Assembly (NCBI RefSeq): GCF_008122505.1
Contig: NZ_VSSB01000001.1
Coordinates: 790,891-854,890, forward strand
Reading direction: 5' to 3'
Source: Agromyces mariniharenae
Lineage (GTDB): Bacteria > Actinomycetota > Actinomycetes > Actinomycetales > Microbacteriaceae
DNA length: 64,000 nucleotides
How positions within the stretch are numbered: the stretch's first letter is position 1; every line of letters begins with the position of its first letter. The notes beneath the pieces were generated by a model that worked only from the letters and a program-made list of their open reading frames with translations, was not told the origin of the DNA and searched no databases. The position numbers were made by a program, and so were the translations under genes. Shown here in pieces: positions 9,012 to 17,077 of this stretch.

Positions 9012-9638
9012 TCAGTCGCCGCCCGGCTCGCGCAGGTGCACCCGCTCGCCCTGCGCGCTGAGCAGGTTGATGATCTCGGCCGGCTCGAGCGACGCGCTCG
9101 CGGTGCCGTGCGGCGTGCGGGTGTCGAACTCGGCGGCCTCGCCGGGCTCGAGCACGATCTCCTCGTCGCCGAGCGCGAGGCGGACGCGACCGCTGAGCAC
9201 GTAGATCCAGTCGTAGCCCTCGTGCACGCGCCGCTCGACCGGCACGTCGGGCGGATGCCCCGGCAGCACCATCTTGAACGCGTGCACGTCGGGGTTGCTG
9301 CGGGTCAGCGGGATGATCGCCCGGCCGCCGCGGTAGAACGGCCGCGGCGCGACGCGCGGATCGGCGATCTGCGGCGCGCCGACGAGGTCGTCGAGGCTCG
9401 CGCGGTAGACGCCGGCGATGCGGATGAGCAGGTCGAGCGTCGGACGGCGACCGCCCGACTCCAGTCTTGAGAGCGTCGAGACCGAGATGCCCGTCTGCTC
9501 GGACAGCTCGGCGAGCGTGAGGCCGCGGCGCGTGCGGAGGGCGCGCAGGCGCGGCGCGACCGCGTCGAGCACGGCGTCGAGGTCGTCGTCGGGCCGACGG
9601 TCGGCGTCGGGCGATGGGTGATCGGGATCGTGGGGCAT
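9012..9638 (-). CDS. XRE-family regulator with C-terminal cupin
   Basis: The 208-residue protein has an N-terminal helix-turn-helix (about residues 28-86; RRGLTLAELSEQTGISVSTLSRLESG). A cupin-2 beta-barrel follows (about 125-200; VHEGYDWIYVLSGRVRLALG and LEPGEAAEFDTRTPHG). Such HTH-cupin proteins sense small ligands and control adjacent catabolic or redox genes. It is divergent from a thioredoxin-reductase-like flavoprotein with a strong palindrome between the starts, so it probably represses both. Confidence 0.9.
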   Translation of the reverse strand: MPHDPDHPSPDADRRPDDDLDAVLDAVAPRLRALRTRRGLTLAELSEQTGISVSTLSRLESGGRRPTLDLLIRIAGVYRASLDDLVGAPQIADPRVAPRPFYRGGRAIIPLTRSNPDVHAFKMVLPGHPPDVPVERRVHEGYDWIYVLSGRVRLALGDEEIVLEPGEAAEFDTRTPHGTASASLEPAEIINLLSAQGERVHLREPGGD

Positions 9639-9662
9639 GCGGCATCCGTTCGCAGGGTTCGC

Positions 9663-9690
9663 TTGCCATTATGGCAATCGATCTTGCCAT
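9663..9690. promoter_or_regulatory. Palindromic operator for the XRE-cupin/flavoprotein pair
   Basis: TTGCCATTATGGCAA at 9663-9677 is a 15-bp inverted repeat with a single central mismatch. A third TTGCCAT half-site follows at 9684-9690, 21 bases from the first. The site lies 25 nt upstream of the XRE-cupin start and 30 nt upstream of the flavoprotein start. Confidence 0.65.
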
Positions 9691-9719
9691 TCGATCAAAC
9701 CGCGACGACGATCGGAACC

Positions 9720-10658
9720 ATGCAGCAGCACTCATGGGACGTCATCATCGTCGGCGGCGGGAGCGCGGGCCTCAGCGCCGCGCTCATGCTCGGCCGTTCG
9801 CGCCGGAGCGTGCTCGTCGTCGACGAGGGCCGGCCGCGCAACCGCTTCGCGGGGCACATGCACGGCGTGCTCGGGCGCGACCACACCTCCCCGCTCGACC
9901 TGCTCGCCGCCGGGCGCGCCGAGCTCCGGCGCTACGAGGGCGTCGTCGTGCGCCCGGGCGAGGTGGCCGCGGCATCCGTCGCCGATGACGGGTTCGAGGT
10001 CGAGCTCGACGACGAGGGGCGGCACCTCGCACGGCGGCTGCTCGTCGCATCGGGGCTGCGCGACGAGCTGCCCGGGATCCCCGGGCTGGCCGAGCAATGG
10101 GGCCGCGGCGCGTTCATCTGCCCGTACTGCGACGGGTGGGAGCAGCGCGACGGGCGCATCGTCGTCATCGCGTCGAGCGCCGCGAACGTGCACCAGGCGC
10201 AGCTCATGCGCCAGCTGTCGGGCGACGTGACGTTCTACGGGCACGGCGTCGAGCTGCCGCCCGAGGCGCGAGCGGGCCTGGAGGCCCGTGGCATCCGGGT
10301 CGAGGATCGCGCCGTCGCGGAGGTGATCGCCGACGAGGAGGGCCGGCTCCGCGGCATCCGGCTCGATGACGGCACGGATGCCGCGGCCGACGCGATCTTC
10401 GTCGGGCCGACGCCGCGCCCCAACGACGGGATCCTCCTCGCGCTCGGCGCCGAGACGGCCGACCACCCGATGGGCGGATCGTGGGTCACGGTCGACCCGA
10501 TGGGACGCACCAGCGTGTCCGGGCTGTGGGCGGCCGGCAACGTCACCGACGGCCGGTCGTCGGTGCCCTACGCGATGGCCGCGGGCAGCCTCGCCGGCGC
10601 GGGGATCAATGCCGACCTGGTCGAGGACGAGGTGCGCGCGGCGATCGCGGCGGCATGA
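9720..10658 (+). CDS. Thioredoxin-reductase-like FAD/NAD(P) oxidoreductase
   Basis: The 312-residue protein has the FAD-binding GGGSAG at 12-17 and a two-Rossmann layout of normal length for low-Mr thioredoxin reductase. The usual CAxC redox centre is replaced by CPYC (C134, C137), followed by DGWE. This variant is seen in a subgroup whose partner is not always thioredoxin. The C-terminal GLWAAGNVTDGRSSVPYAMAAGS is the second FAD motif. A frame extending upstream would run through the operator, so the ATG at 9720 is preferred. It is probably controlled by the divergent XRE-cupin regulator. Confidence 0.88.
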   Translation: MQQHSWDVIIVGGGSAGLSAALMLGRSRRSVLVVDEGRPRNRFAGHMHGVLGRDHTSPLDLLAAGRAELRRYEGVVVRPGEVAAASVADDGFEVELDDEGRHLARRLLVASGLRDELPGIPGLAEQWGRGAFICPYCDGWEQRDGRIVVIASSAANVHQAQLMRQLSGDVTFYGHGVELPPEARAGLEARGIRVEDRAVAEVIADEEGRLRGIRLDDGTDAAADAIFVGPTPRPNDGILLALGAETADHPMGGSWVTVDPMGRTSVSGLWAAGNVTDGRSSVPYAMAAGSLAGAGINADLVEDEVRAAIAAA

Positions 10659-10771
10659 GGACGCGAACCGCCGATCGAGTGAACCGCTCGGTACCCTGAC
10701 CTCGTTGTCTCATCGTCGCGCTCGACCGCGGGGTCCCTCGCTGGTCGAGTCGACAGGCATGGAGGCGCAGC

Positions 10772-11248
10772 ATGGCGACGGCATCCGACTTCGAGTTCAC
10801 GACGGTGTGGGAGCTGCCTGCGCCCGTCGGGCGCGTCTGGGACGAACTGCTCGACATCGACGCCTGGCCGACGTGGTGGCGCGGGTTCGAGCGCGTGGAC
10901 GTCGTGCGAGAAGGCGACGCGAACGGTGTCGGCAACGTGCGCGACCTCGTCACCCACGGCCGGCTGCCCTATCGGCTGCGCTACCGGGTCGAGGTCGTGC
11001 GGGTCGAGCCGCTGCGGCTCATCGAAGCCAGGTCGACGGGCGACCTCGAGGGGTTCGGCCGATGGACCACCGAGTCGACCGACGGGGGCACGCGAGCGGT
11101 GTACCTCTGGCAGGTGCGCACGACGAATCGGCTCCTGCGGGCGCTCAGCCCGCTCGCGCGCGGCACGCTGACCCGGAACCACGACCAGGTCATGGAGTGG
11201 GGTCGCCAGGGGATCCTCGAACGACTCCGCGTTCCTGCTGCGTCCTGA
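10772..11248 (+). CDS. SRPBCC-family protein (START/Bet v1-like)
   Basis: The 158-residue protein opens with the SRPBCC signature: an N-terminal strand (FEFTTVWELPAPVGRVWDELLDIDAWPTWWRGF), then mixed strands and a long C-terminal helix (LARGTLTRNHDQVMEWGRQGILERL). The fold makes a deep hydrophobic pocket for lipids, polyketides or other ligands. No catalytic residues can be assigned. Spacing to the neighbours (113 and 53 nt) gives no operon evidence. Confidence 0.8.
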   Translation: MATASDFEFTTVWELPAPVGRVWDELLDIDAWPTWWRGFERVDVVREGDANGVGNVRDLVTHGRLPYRLRYRVEVVRVEPLRLIEARSTGDLEGFGRWTTESTDGGTRAVYLWQVRTTNRLLRALSPLARGTLTRNHDQVMEWGRQGILERLRVPAAS

Positions 11249-11301
11249 TCTCGATCGATCGCCTCACGCTCCGCTGCGGCGGATGCCACTACGCTGGCGC
11301 C

Positions 11302-11763
11302 GTGATCGACACGCCGCCCACCGGGCGCCGACGCCCCCACGTCGTCGCGCTCATCTGGATCTGGGGCCTCGTCACGGTCTTCGTGGGCCCCGTGCTGATC
11401 CTGGCCCAGTTCGCCGCCGCCTTCGGCGCGTTCGGCGGCCCCGGCGCGCCGCCCGTGGAGGATGCCGTGGTCCCCGCCCTGACCTTCACGAGCCTGCTCG
11501 GCGGGGTCGGGGCGCTCGTGATCGGGGGCCGCTGGTGGACCGCACTGCTGTCCGGGTCCCCCGGCCTGCTCACCCTGCTCACCGGCATCGACGACCCCGT
11601 CAGGAACCTCTTCGCGATCATGCTGCTGGCCAGCCCGGCGGCCGCCATCATCGGCGTCCTCTTCGCGGTGGGGCAGTCCAACGACGCCGTGTACGGGCCG
11701 GCGGCCGACGCGGAGGCGGACGAGGTCGAGCCCGACGTCGAGACCGACGACGAACGACCCTGA
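11302..11763 (+). CDS. Four-helix membrane protein with GGRWWTALL motif
   Basis: From the GTG at 11302 the protein is 153 residues with four predicted membrane helices and an acidic C-terminal tail (DAEADEVEPDVETDDERP). Between helices 2 and 3 it has GGRWWTALL, the same motif in the same place as the protein at 23909. A TACGCT hexamer ends 7 nt before the GTG and no Shine-Dalgarno is present, so the mRNA may be leaderless. Function unknown. Confidence 0.65.
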   Translation: MIDTPPTGRRRPHVVALIWIWGLVTVFVGPVLILAQFAAAFGAFGGPGAPPVEDAVVPALTFTSLLGGVGALVIGGRWWTALLSGSPGLLTLLTGIDDPVRNLFAIMLLASPAAAIIGVLFAVGQSNDAVYGPAADAEADEVEPDVETDDERP

Positions 11764-11826
11764 CGCTGCTAGCATGCGCGGACGGACGGTCGCCGATCGG
11801 ACGACCGCGACCAGGGGGGAGCCCGA

Positions 11827-12600
11827 ATGCCCGGACCCGACGACCTCGTGCCGGGCGCCCCGGCCTGGGTGGACCTGAGCACGACGGATGTCGACGCGGC
11901 ATCCGCCTTCTACGAGACGCTGTTCGGCTGGGAGGCCGAGGACGTCGTCGACGAGCGCTTCGGCGGCTACCGCGTGTTCCGCCTCGGGGGCAAGCGGATC
12001 GGCGGGATCGGCATGCGCATGGACGACGACGTGTCGGCGCCGCACTGGACCGTGTTCCTGCTCACGTTCAACGCCGCGACGACCGACGAGCTCATCGCGG
12101 AGGCGGGCGGCACGGTGCTCTTCGAGCCCATGGTCGTGCCGACGCGCGGCGTGATCGGCATGGCGATCGACGGCACCGGCGCGGTGGTCGGCTACTGGCA
12201 GCCCGGCATCGTCGAGGGGTTCGACGTGTTCGGAGAACCGGGCAGTGCCGTGTGGTTCGAGCTCGCGGCGGGCGACTTCGACGCGGCGACGCAGTTCTAC
12301 GCGCACGCGTTCGACTGGAGCCTCGCCCTCGGCGAGGACGAGCCCCGCTATGCCGTGTTCGAGCGTCGCGGACGCGACTTCGCCGGCATCGTCGACGCGG
12401 CGTCGACGCTCGGCGCCGACGAGGCGCCGGCGTGGCGCGTGGTGTTCGGCGTCGACGACGTCGACGACACGGTCGCTCGTGCCGTCGAGGCGGGCGGCAC
12501 GGTCGTGGACCCGCCGTCCGACGTGGCGTCGGGCCGCAGCGCCGGGCTGCTCGACCCGACGGGCGCCTTCTTCCTCGTGATGTCGCGCGCGGCCTCGTGA
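11827..12600 (+). CDS. VOC-family protein with two glyoxalase-like domains
   Basis: The 257-residue protein contains two VOC modules (about 8-120 and 135-255). Each begins with WVDLSTTDVDAASAFYETLFGW-type or VWFELAAGDFDAATQFYAHAFDW-type strands and ends in a DPTGAFF-like motif. The tandem arrangement is the 27-kDa antigen Cfp30B-like type found in actinobacteria. The usual metal-binding His/Glu positions are not convincingly kept, so it may bind a ligand and not catalyse. GGGGGA just before the ATG is a good ribosome site. Confidence 0.85.
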   Translation: MPGPDDLVPGAPAWVDLSTTDVDAASAFYETLFGWEAEDVVDERFGGYRVFRLGGKRIGGIGMRMDDDVSAPHWTVFLLTFNAATTDELIAEAGGTVLFEPMVVPTRGVIGMAIDGTGAVVGYWQPGIVEGFDVFGEPGSAVWFELAAGDFDAATQFYAHAFDWSLALGEDEPRYAVFERRGRDFAGIVDAASTLGADEAPAWRVVFGVDDVDDTVARAVEAGGTVVDPPSDVASGRSAGLLDPTGAFFLVMSRAAS

Positions 12601-12619
12601 TGTCGCGCGCGGCCCGACT

Positions 12620-12784
12620 TCAGTAGTCCTCGCGCGCCTCGCGGTACTCCTGCACCTGGTCCTCGGAGGCCTCCCAGCCCTCGAGCGCCGCGACGAGCTG
12701 CCGGTGCAGCCACGCCGCGTCGCCCGGTTCGCCGGCACGCAGCTGTGCGAGTCGCTCGGTCGCCGTTCCCCGCAGGTCGTCCAT
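12620..12784 (-). CDS. Small acidic hypothetical protein (54 aa)
   Basis: From the ATG at 12784, preceded by a GGGAGG ribosome site, the product begins MDDLRGTATERLAQLRAGEP and ends QEYREAREDY. It is acidic and helical with no recognised domain. A longer frame starting at 12844 lacks a ribosome site. It is convergent with the VOC gene, 19 nt away. Confidence 0.55.
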   Translation of the reverse strand: MDDLRGTATERLAQLRAGEPGDAAWLHRQLVAALEGWEASEDQVQEYREAREDY

Positions 12785-12870
12785 CACGACCTCCCTCCGC
12801 GCGGATGGCGGCGCCGTTCGCCGGCGCGGCTCCGCACGGCACACATCCTGCCACCGCCTGAGACTCGCCG

Positions 12871-12980
12871 GAATCCCCGGCGTGCGCTGGAATCCCCGGC
12901 GTGCGCTGGAATCCCCGGCGTGCGCTGGAATCCCTCACGAACGGGATTCCAGCGCCTCGGCGGGATTCCGGCACGCGCGG
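12871..12980. repeat. 19-bp tandem repeat array ending in a perfect hairpin
   Basis: GAATCCCCGGCGTGCGCTG occurs three times head to tail (12871-12889, 12890-12908, 12909-12927). A fourth unit breaks into a perfect 13-bp hairpin, GCGCTGGAATCCC (12922-12934) against its complement (12943-12955), with an 8-nt loop. A further degenerate inverted unit (GGGATTCCGGCACGCGCG) follows to about 12980. It lies between two minus-strand genes and may end TetR transcription. Confidence 0.75.
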
Positions 12981-13003
12981 GGTGCACGCGCCGCGCGCTG
13001 TGC

Positions 13004-13582
13004 CTACCGCGTGCGCAGCCCGTCGAGCGCGAGGTCGACCACGCGCTCGCGCTGCTCGGCGTCGGGGAACGCGACGCCGGCCACGCCCGCGACCAGCCGC
13101 ACGGCGTCGTCGATCCGGACGTCGGTGCGCACCTCGCCGGCCTCCTGCGCGCGGTGCAGGAGCGGCTCCCCCGACTCGTACATGATGCCGCGACAGGTCT
13201 GCAGCAGCTCGGAGTCGCGGTTCAGCCCCTCGAGCAGCACCTTCTTGCGGCTCGCGTAGTCGGCGAAGCGGCGCAGCCACGCCGCGAGCGCGTCGAAGGG
13301 CGCGGCGTCGTCGAGCTCCTCGGCGAAGGACGCGACACCCGCGACCTCGTCGAGGTACACGGCCTCCACGAGCGCGTCGCGCGTGGGGAAGTTGCGGTAG
13401 AGCGTGCCGATGCCGACGCCGGCCCGGCGGGCGATGTCCTCGAGCGAGGCATCCACCCCGTGCTCGGCGAAGGCCGCGCGACCCGCCTCGATGAGCGCGT
13501 CGAAGTTGCGCCGTGCGTCGGCACGCGTCGGACGACGCTCGTCGAGCAGCGCGCGGAGCGCCGGATCGGTCAACGGGAACAC
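13004..13582 (-). CDS. TetR-family repressor
   Basis: The 192-residue protein has a canonical TetR N-terminal HTH (about 24-70; AFAEHGVDASLEDIARRAGVGIGTLYRNFPTRDALVEAVY). An all-helical ligand domain of the SCO-type TetR_C family follows. The gene is divergent from a DHA2 exporter and a 25-bp inverted repeat lies between them, so the usual model applies: the repressor is released by a substrate of the pump. Confidence 0.9.
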   Translation of the reverse strand: MFPLTDPALRALLDERRPTRADARRNFDALIEAGRAAFAEHGVDASLEDIARRAGVGIGTLYRNFPTRDALVEAVYLDEVAGVASFAEELDDAAPFDALAAWLRRFADYASRKKVLLEGLNRDSELLQTCRGIMYESGEPLLHRAQEAGEVRTDVRIDDAVRLVAGVAGVAFPDAEQRERVVDLALDGLRTR

Positions 13583-13604
13583 CTCGCTTGCAAAGTGGAG
13601 GCTC

Positions 13605-13629
13605 CCTCCGCTAAAGTACTAAGCGGAGG
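13605..13629. promoter_or_regulatory. TetR operator: CCTCCGCT-N9-AGCGGAGG
   Basis: Perfect 8-bp arms at 13605-13612 and 13622-13629 flank a 9-nt centre. The site is 22 nt upstream of the tetR start and 62 nt upstream of the exporter start. Additional CCTCC/GGAGG fragments around it suggest partial half-sites. Confidence 0.7.
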
Positions 13630-13691
13630 CAACCTCCGATCGGAGTCTCCCTCCAGTATATCCCCTTCCGCCTGATCGAAAGGCGTTTCGC

Positions 13692-15119
13692 TTGTCTGCA
13701 TCTCGCATCACCTTCCTCGCGGTGGCCACGAGCTTCACCGCGGTCGCAAGCCTGCAATCGCTCATCATCCCCGTGCTCTCGACGATCGGCGCCGACCTCG
13801 GCGCCGACGCGGTCGGCCAGACGTGGATGCTCACCGCCTGGCTCATCTCCGCGGCGGTCGCCACGCCGCTGCTCGGCCGCGCCGGCGACCTCGTCGGCCG
13901 CCGCCGCATGTACCTCCTCGCGCTCGGCGCGGTGGCGGTCGGCTCCCTGCTCTCCGCGTTCGCGCCGAACCTCACCGTCATGCTGTTCGCCCGCGTGCTG
14001 CAGGGCCTCGGCGCCGCAGTGTTCCCGCTCGGCTTCGGGCTCGTGCGCGACGCCTTCCCGCCCGCACGCCTCGCCGGTGCGATCGGGGGCCTCTCGGCGA
14101 TCATGGCCGTCGGCAGCGGCCTCGGCACCGTCATCGCCGGTCCGGTCTCGGCCGTGATCGGATGGCGCGGGCTCTTCGCCCTGCCGCTCGTGCTCGCCGC
14201 GACGGGCCTCGTCCTCGGCTGGTTCGGCCTCGCGCGCTCGACCACCCGGGCGACCGGGCGTATCAACGTGCTCGCGGCCGTGCTCCTCTCGGGCTGGCTC
14301 GTCGCGCTGCTCCTGCCGCTCAGCTCGGGCAACCAGTGGGGCTGGGGCTCGCCCATCGTGCTGTCGCTCTTCGTGGTCGCGGCGATCCTCGCCGCCGCGT
14401 GGGTCGCGGTCGAGCTCCGCTCGCGCAACCCGCTCGTCGACATGAAGATCATGCGCCTGCCCGCGGTCTGGACGACGAACGCCACCGCCCTCCTCACGGG
14501 CGCGGCCATGTTCGGCGTCTGGGCGTACCTGCCCCGCCTCGCCGAGACGCCGACCTCGAGCGGCTACGGCCTCGGCGTGGACGCGAGCACGGCCGGCCTC
14601 ATCATGCTGCCGATGCTCGTGACGATGGCCTCGGTCGGATTCGTCGCCGGTCCCCTGAGCCGCGTGCTTCCGTTCGCGGCGCAGCTCACGCTCGGCGCGT
14701 TCCTCTCGGCGCTCGCGTCGCTCGGCATCGCGTTCCTGCACGACAACGTCTGGACGCTCGCCGCAGCCGCCGCGGTGCTCGGCCTCGGCACGGGGCTCGT
14801 CACCTCGTCGACGCCGAACCTCATCGTCCGCAGCGTGCCGGCCGACCAGGTCGGCATCGCGACCGGCATGAACGCGAACATCCGCACGATCGGCGGCGCG
14901 ATCGGCACGACCGTGTTCGCCGCCGCGATCGGCGCGACGCTCGGTGCCGCGGGCCTGCCCGCCGAGTCGGGCTACGTCGCCGCGTTCGTGATCGGCGCTG
15001 TGCTCGCGCTGGTCGGCGGCCTGGTGCCGTTCTTCGGCCGCAGCCGTCCGGTCCGGCCCGAGGCCCGGGCGATCCCGGTCATCGAGTCCCCGCTCGAGGA
15101 GCTCGCCGAAGCGGCCTGA
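13692..15119 (+). CDS. DHA2-family MFS multidrug exporter (14 TM)
   Basis: The 475-residue protein has 14 predicted helices, with motif A GRAGDLVGRRRM after TM2 and a glycine-rich motif C in TM5 (MAVGSGLGTVIAGPVSAVIGW). These features place it in the DHA2 drug:H+ antiporter group. I use the TTG at 13692 because AAAGG lies 9 nt upstream and the encoded MSASRITF leads straight into TM1; later starts would cut TM1. It is the evident target of the divergent TetR repressor. The substrate is unknown. Confidence 0.88.
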   Translation: MSASRITFLAVATSFTAVASLQSLIIPVLSTIGADLGADAVGQTWMLTAWLISAAVATPLLGRAGDLVGRRRMYLLALGAVAVGSLLSAFAPNLTVMLFARVLQGLGAAVFPLGFGLVRDAFPPARLAGAIGGLSAIMAVGSGLGTVIAGPVSAVIGWRGLFALPLVLAATGLVLGWFGLARSTTRATGRINVLAAVLLSGWLVALLLPLSSGNQWGWGSPIVLSLFVVAAILAAAWVAVELRSRNPLVDMKIMRLPAVWTTNATALLTGAAMFGVWAYLPRLAETPTSSGYGLGVDASTAGLIMLPMLVTMASVGFVAGPLSRVLPFAAQLTLGAFLSALASLGIAFLHDNVWTLAAAAAVLGLGTGLVTSSTPNLIVRSVPADQVGIATGMNANIRTIGGAIGTTVFAAAIGATLGAAGLPAESGYVAAFVIGAVLALVGGLVPFFGRSRPVRPEARAIPVIESPLEELAEAA

Positions 15120-15151
15120 GCCGCCGATCGGATGCCCCGACGACTCGAACG

Positions 15152-15180
15152 CCCGGCCCGCGCGACACCGCGGGACCGGG
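15152..15180. terminator. Bidirectional hairpin between convergent genes
   Basis: CCCGGCCCGCG (15152-15162) pairs with CGCGGGACCGGG (15169-15180), with one bulged A and a 6-nt loop. It sits between the exporter end (15119) and the GNAT end (15192), and there is no U-tract, as is common in high-GC genomes. Confidence 0.6.
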
Positions 15181-15191
15181 TGTTCGTCGTG

Positions 15192-15665
15192 TCAGCGCCC
15201 GAGCTCGAGGGTCATGAACACGCTGTTCGGGTCGAGCACGTAGTCGCCGAACGGACCGCACACCTCGAACCCGTACTTCGCGTAGAGCGTGCGGGCCGGT
15301 CGGAAGAACTCCTGCGATCCGGTCTCGAGGCTCACGCGGCGGTAGCCGCGCCGGGCGGACTCGGCGAGCACGTGCTCGAGCAGGCGCGCACCGAGCCCGC
15401 GGCCGCGTGCCGCGGCATCCGTGCGCATCGACTTCAGCTCGCCGTGCTCGGGGCCGAGCTCCTTGAGGGCGACGCAGCCGTGCAGTCCGTCGGCGTCGCC
15501 GATGGTCCAGAAGGTGACCTCGGGCACCGCCAGCCCCGAGACGTCGAGGGCGTGCACGCTCTCGGCCGGCGAGGTCGCGAACATGTCGTCGAGGTGGTCG
15601 GTGAGCAGGCGGATGACCCGCTCGTCGGCGAGGTCGCCGGGTCGGATGTCGGTGGTGGTCGTCAC
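15192..15665 (-). CDS. GNAT-family N-acetyltransferase
   Basis: From the GTG at 15665 the protein has 157 residues. The acetyl-CoA motif A region is clear (LKSMRTDAAARGRGLGARLLEHVLAE), followed by YRRVSLETGSQEFFRPARTLYAKYGFEVCGPFGDY, the motif B pattern of small-molecule GNATs. The GTG start follows ENGG-like non-coding sequence and precedes the first conserved strand. The substrate is unknown; relatives are usually stand-alone detoxifying or amino-acid acetyltransferases. Confidence 0.85.
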   Translation of the reverse strand: MTTTTDIRPGDLADERVIRLLTDHLDDMFATSPAESVHALDVSGLAVPEVTFWTIGDADGLHGCVALKELGPEHGELKSMRTDAAARGRGLGARLLEHVLAESARRGYRRVSLETGSQEFFRPARTLYAKYGFEVCGPFGDYVLDPNSVFMTLELGR

Positions 15666-15705
15666 CGCCCCATTCTCGCCGATGCACGAAGCCCGCCCCG
15701 ACCCG

Positions 15706-16488
15706 TCACCAGGCCGCACCGTTCGCGCGCGCCGCGTCGACGGCGGCGTCGACCGGGCCGAACCACGCCTCGCCGTGACCCGGCAGCAGGACGCGTGCCG
15801 AGGAGGCGCGGAGCACGTCGAGCGAGCGCCGCGCCTCATCGCGGTCGTGGTGGAAGATCGACGGCAGCAGCTGCGGACCGGAGATCGGCGAGGTGCGATG
15901 GCGGGTCACGAGCGCGTCGCCGGCGACGAGCACGTCCTCGGCCTCGAAGTCGTACGCGGTGTGTCCGCTCGTATGGCCGGTGACGGATAGGGCTCGCGGT
16001 CGCCCGGGCACCGCGACATGCTCCCCCTCGAGCGGCAGCGGCGTCACCCCCGGCACGCCGAGCCTGGCGCCGCCGCGCAGCAGCGGCATGATCGCCGCGG
16101 ACCAGGCGGCGACCGCGGGTCGCCACACGTTCGGGAGCACGTTGCCCGGACCGGCCTGCTCGACGATGTCGCGGCGCACGTTCGGCACCTCCGCGGGGTG
16201 CGCGTGCACCGGCGTGCCGAAGTCCGCGGCGAGCCACGCGGCGCCGCCGAGGTGGTCGGCATGCCCGTGGGTGATGAGCACCGCGGTGACGTCCTCGGGG
16301 CGGCACCCGACCTCGTCGAGCGAGGCGATGAGCAGGTCGCGCTGGCCCGCATACCCCGAGTCGACCAGGGTGATGCCGTCGGGTCCCGCGTACACGATCC
16401 AGTTCACGTGCTCGGTGTGCGCGAAGTGCAGGCGCTCGCTCACCCGATCGACGTGGAGTCCACGCCGGTCGCCCTCGCGGCCTGCCAC
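15706..16488 (-). CDS. Metallo-beta-lactamase-fold hydrolase
   Basis: The 260-residue protein carries the HxHxDH motif THGHADH (H74, H76, D78, H79). Further zinc ligands are in VTGHTSGHTAYDF, AGDALV and the C-terminal LPGHGEAWFG. This is the glyoxalase II/lactonase-like branch. Its start lies 26 nt downstream of the NYN-domain gene on the same strand, and GGAGGA precedes the start, so the two are likely cotranscribed. The substrate cannot be deduced. Confidence 0.87.
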   Translation of the reverse strand: MAGREGDRRGLHVDRVSERLHFAHTEHVNWIVYAGPDGITLVDSGYAGQRDLLIASLDEVGCRPEDVTAVLITHGHADHLGGAAWLAADFGTPVHAHPAEVPNVRRDIVEQAGPGNVLPNVWRPAVAAWSAAIMPLLRGGARLGVPGVTPLPLEGEHVAVPGRPRALSVTGHTSGHTAYDFEAEDVLVAGDALVTRHRTSPISGPQLLPSIFHHDRDEARRSLDVLRASSARVLLPGHGEAWFGPVDAAVDAARANGAAW

Positions 16489-16513
16489 GACGACCTCCTC
16501 CCCCGGCCGAGGG

Positions 16514-16945
16514 CTACCGGCCGAGCAGTGTGTTCAACCAGCCCGGGCCGGCGACGATCACGTCGTCGCCGAGGCGCGTCCGGAGCCCGCGGTCGGCGGT
16601 CACGACGAGCACCCGGTGACCGCCGTCAGTCCCAGTCTCGCGAAGCTCGGTCGCGATGTCGACGATCGCGCGGTCGCCGTCCTCCGGCGCACGCACCACG
16701 TCGATCCCGGGCACGGATGCCGCCGCCTTCGCGGCGCCCTCGATCACGGCGGTCACGCGCTCGATTCGCATGCCGCCACCGTCGGGCCCGTCGACGACCC
16801 GCCCGACGAGGCCCGGCAGTCCGGCCATGACGCGCTCGGCTCCCGCGGCGCGATCGCGCCACCACCCGTCGGGACGCGACCCCATCACGTTGGCCACGTC
16901 CACGACCACGGTGACGTCGATCGCCAGCGCTTCGTCGTGGGTCAT
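16514..16945 (-). CDS. NYN/PIN-like domain protein (putative nuclease)
   Basis: Starting at the ATG at 16945, the 143-residue product opens with a hydrophobic strand ending in Asp-Asn chemistry (VTVVVDVANVMGSRPDGWW). It closes with VLVVTADRGLRTRLGDDVIVAGPGWL, the pattern of NYN (PIN-like) RNase domains, in which these acidic residues bind Mg2+. An open frame continues upstream through the tandem octamer array and encodes repeats of 'VPKCRSAE', which I regard as read-through of non-coding repeats. It is the first gene of a pair with the MBL hydrolase. Confidence 0.65.
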   Translation of the reverse strand: MTHDEALAIDVTVVVDVANVMGSRPDGWWRDRAAGAERVMAGLPGLVGRVVDGPDGGGMRIERVTAVIEGAAKAAASVPGIDVVRAPEDGDRAIVDIATELRETGTDGGHRVLVVTADRGLRTRLGDDVIVAGPGWLNTLLGR

Positions 16946-16965
16946 CCGCCGATCATGCCACTTCC

Positions 16966-17074
16966 GGAACTTCGGAACTTCGGAACTTCGGCACTTCGGC
17001 ACTCCGGCACTTCGGCACTTCGGCACTTGGGCACTCCGGCACTTCGGCACTTCGGCACTTCGGCACTTGGGCAC
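16966..17074. repeat. 8-bp tandem array (GGCACTTC), about 13 copies
   Basis: Units begin every 8 bases from 16966 to 17062 with a partial unit at 17070. The first three are GGAACTTC, the rest GGCACTTC with single-base variants (GGCACTCC, GGCACTTG). The array lies between the stop of the frameshifted reductase and the start of the NYN gene, so it forms the NYN leader. Because 8 is not a multiple of 3, each 24 bp would encode a different 8-residue repeat. The same octamer array occurs at 30108. Confidence 0.9.
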
Positions 17075-17077
17075 CCT

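Noticed and set aside
16966..17074. N-terminal extension of the NYN protein encoded by the octamer array
   Set aside because: The repeats would encode VPKCRSAE units with no ribosome site before them; the later ATG gives the conserved domain start.
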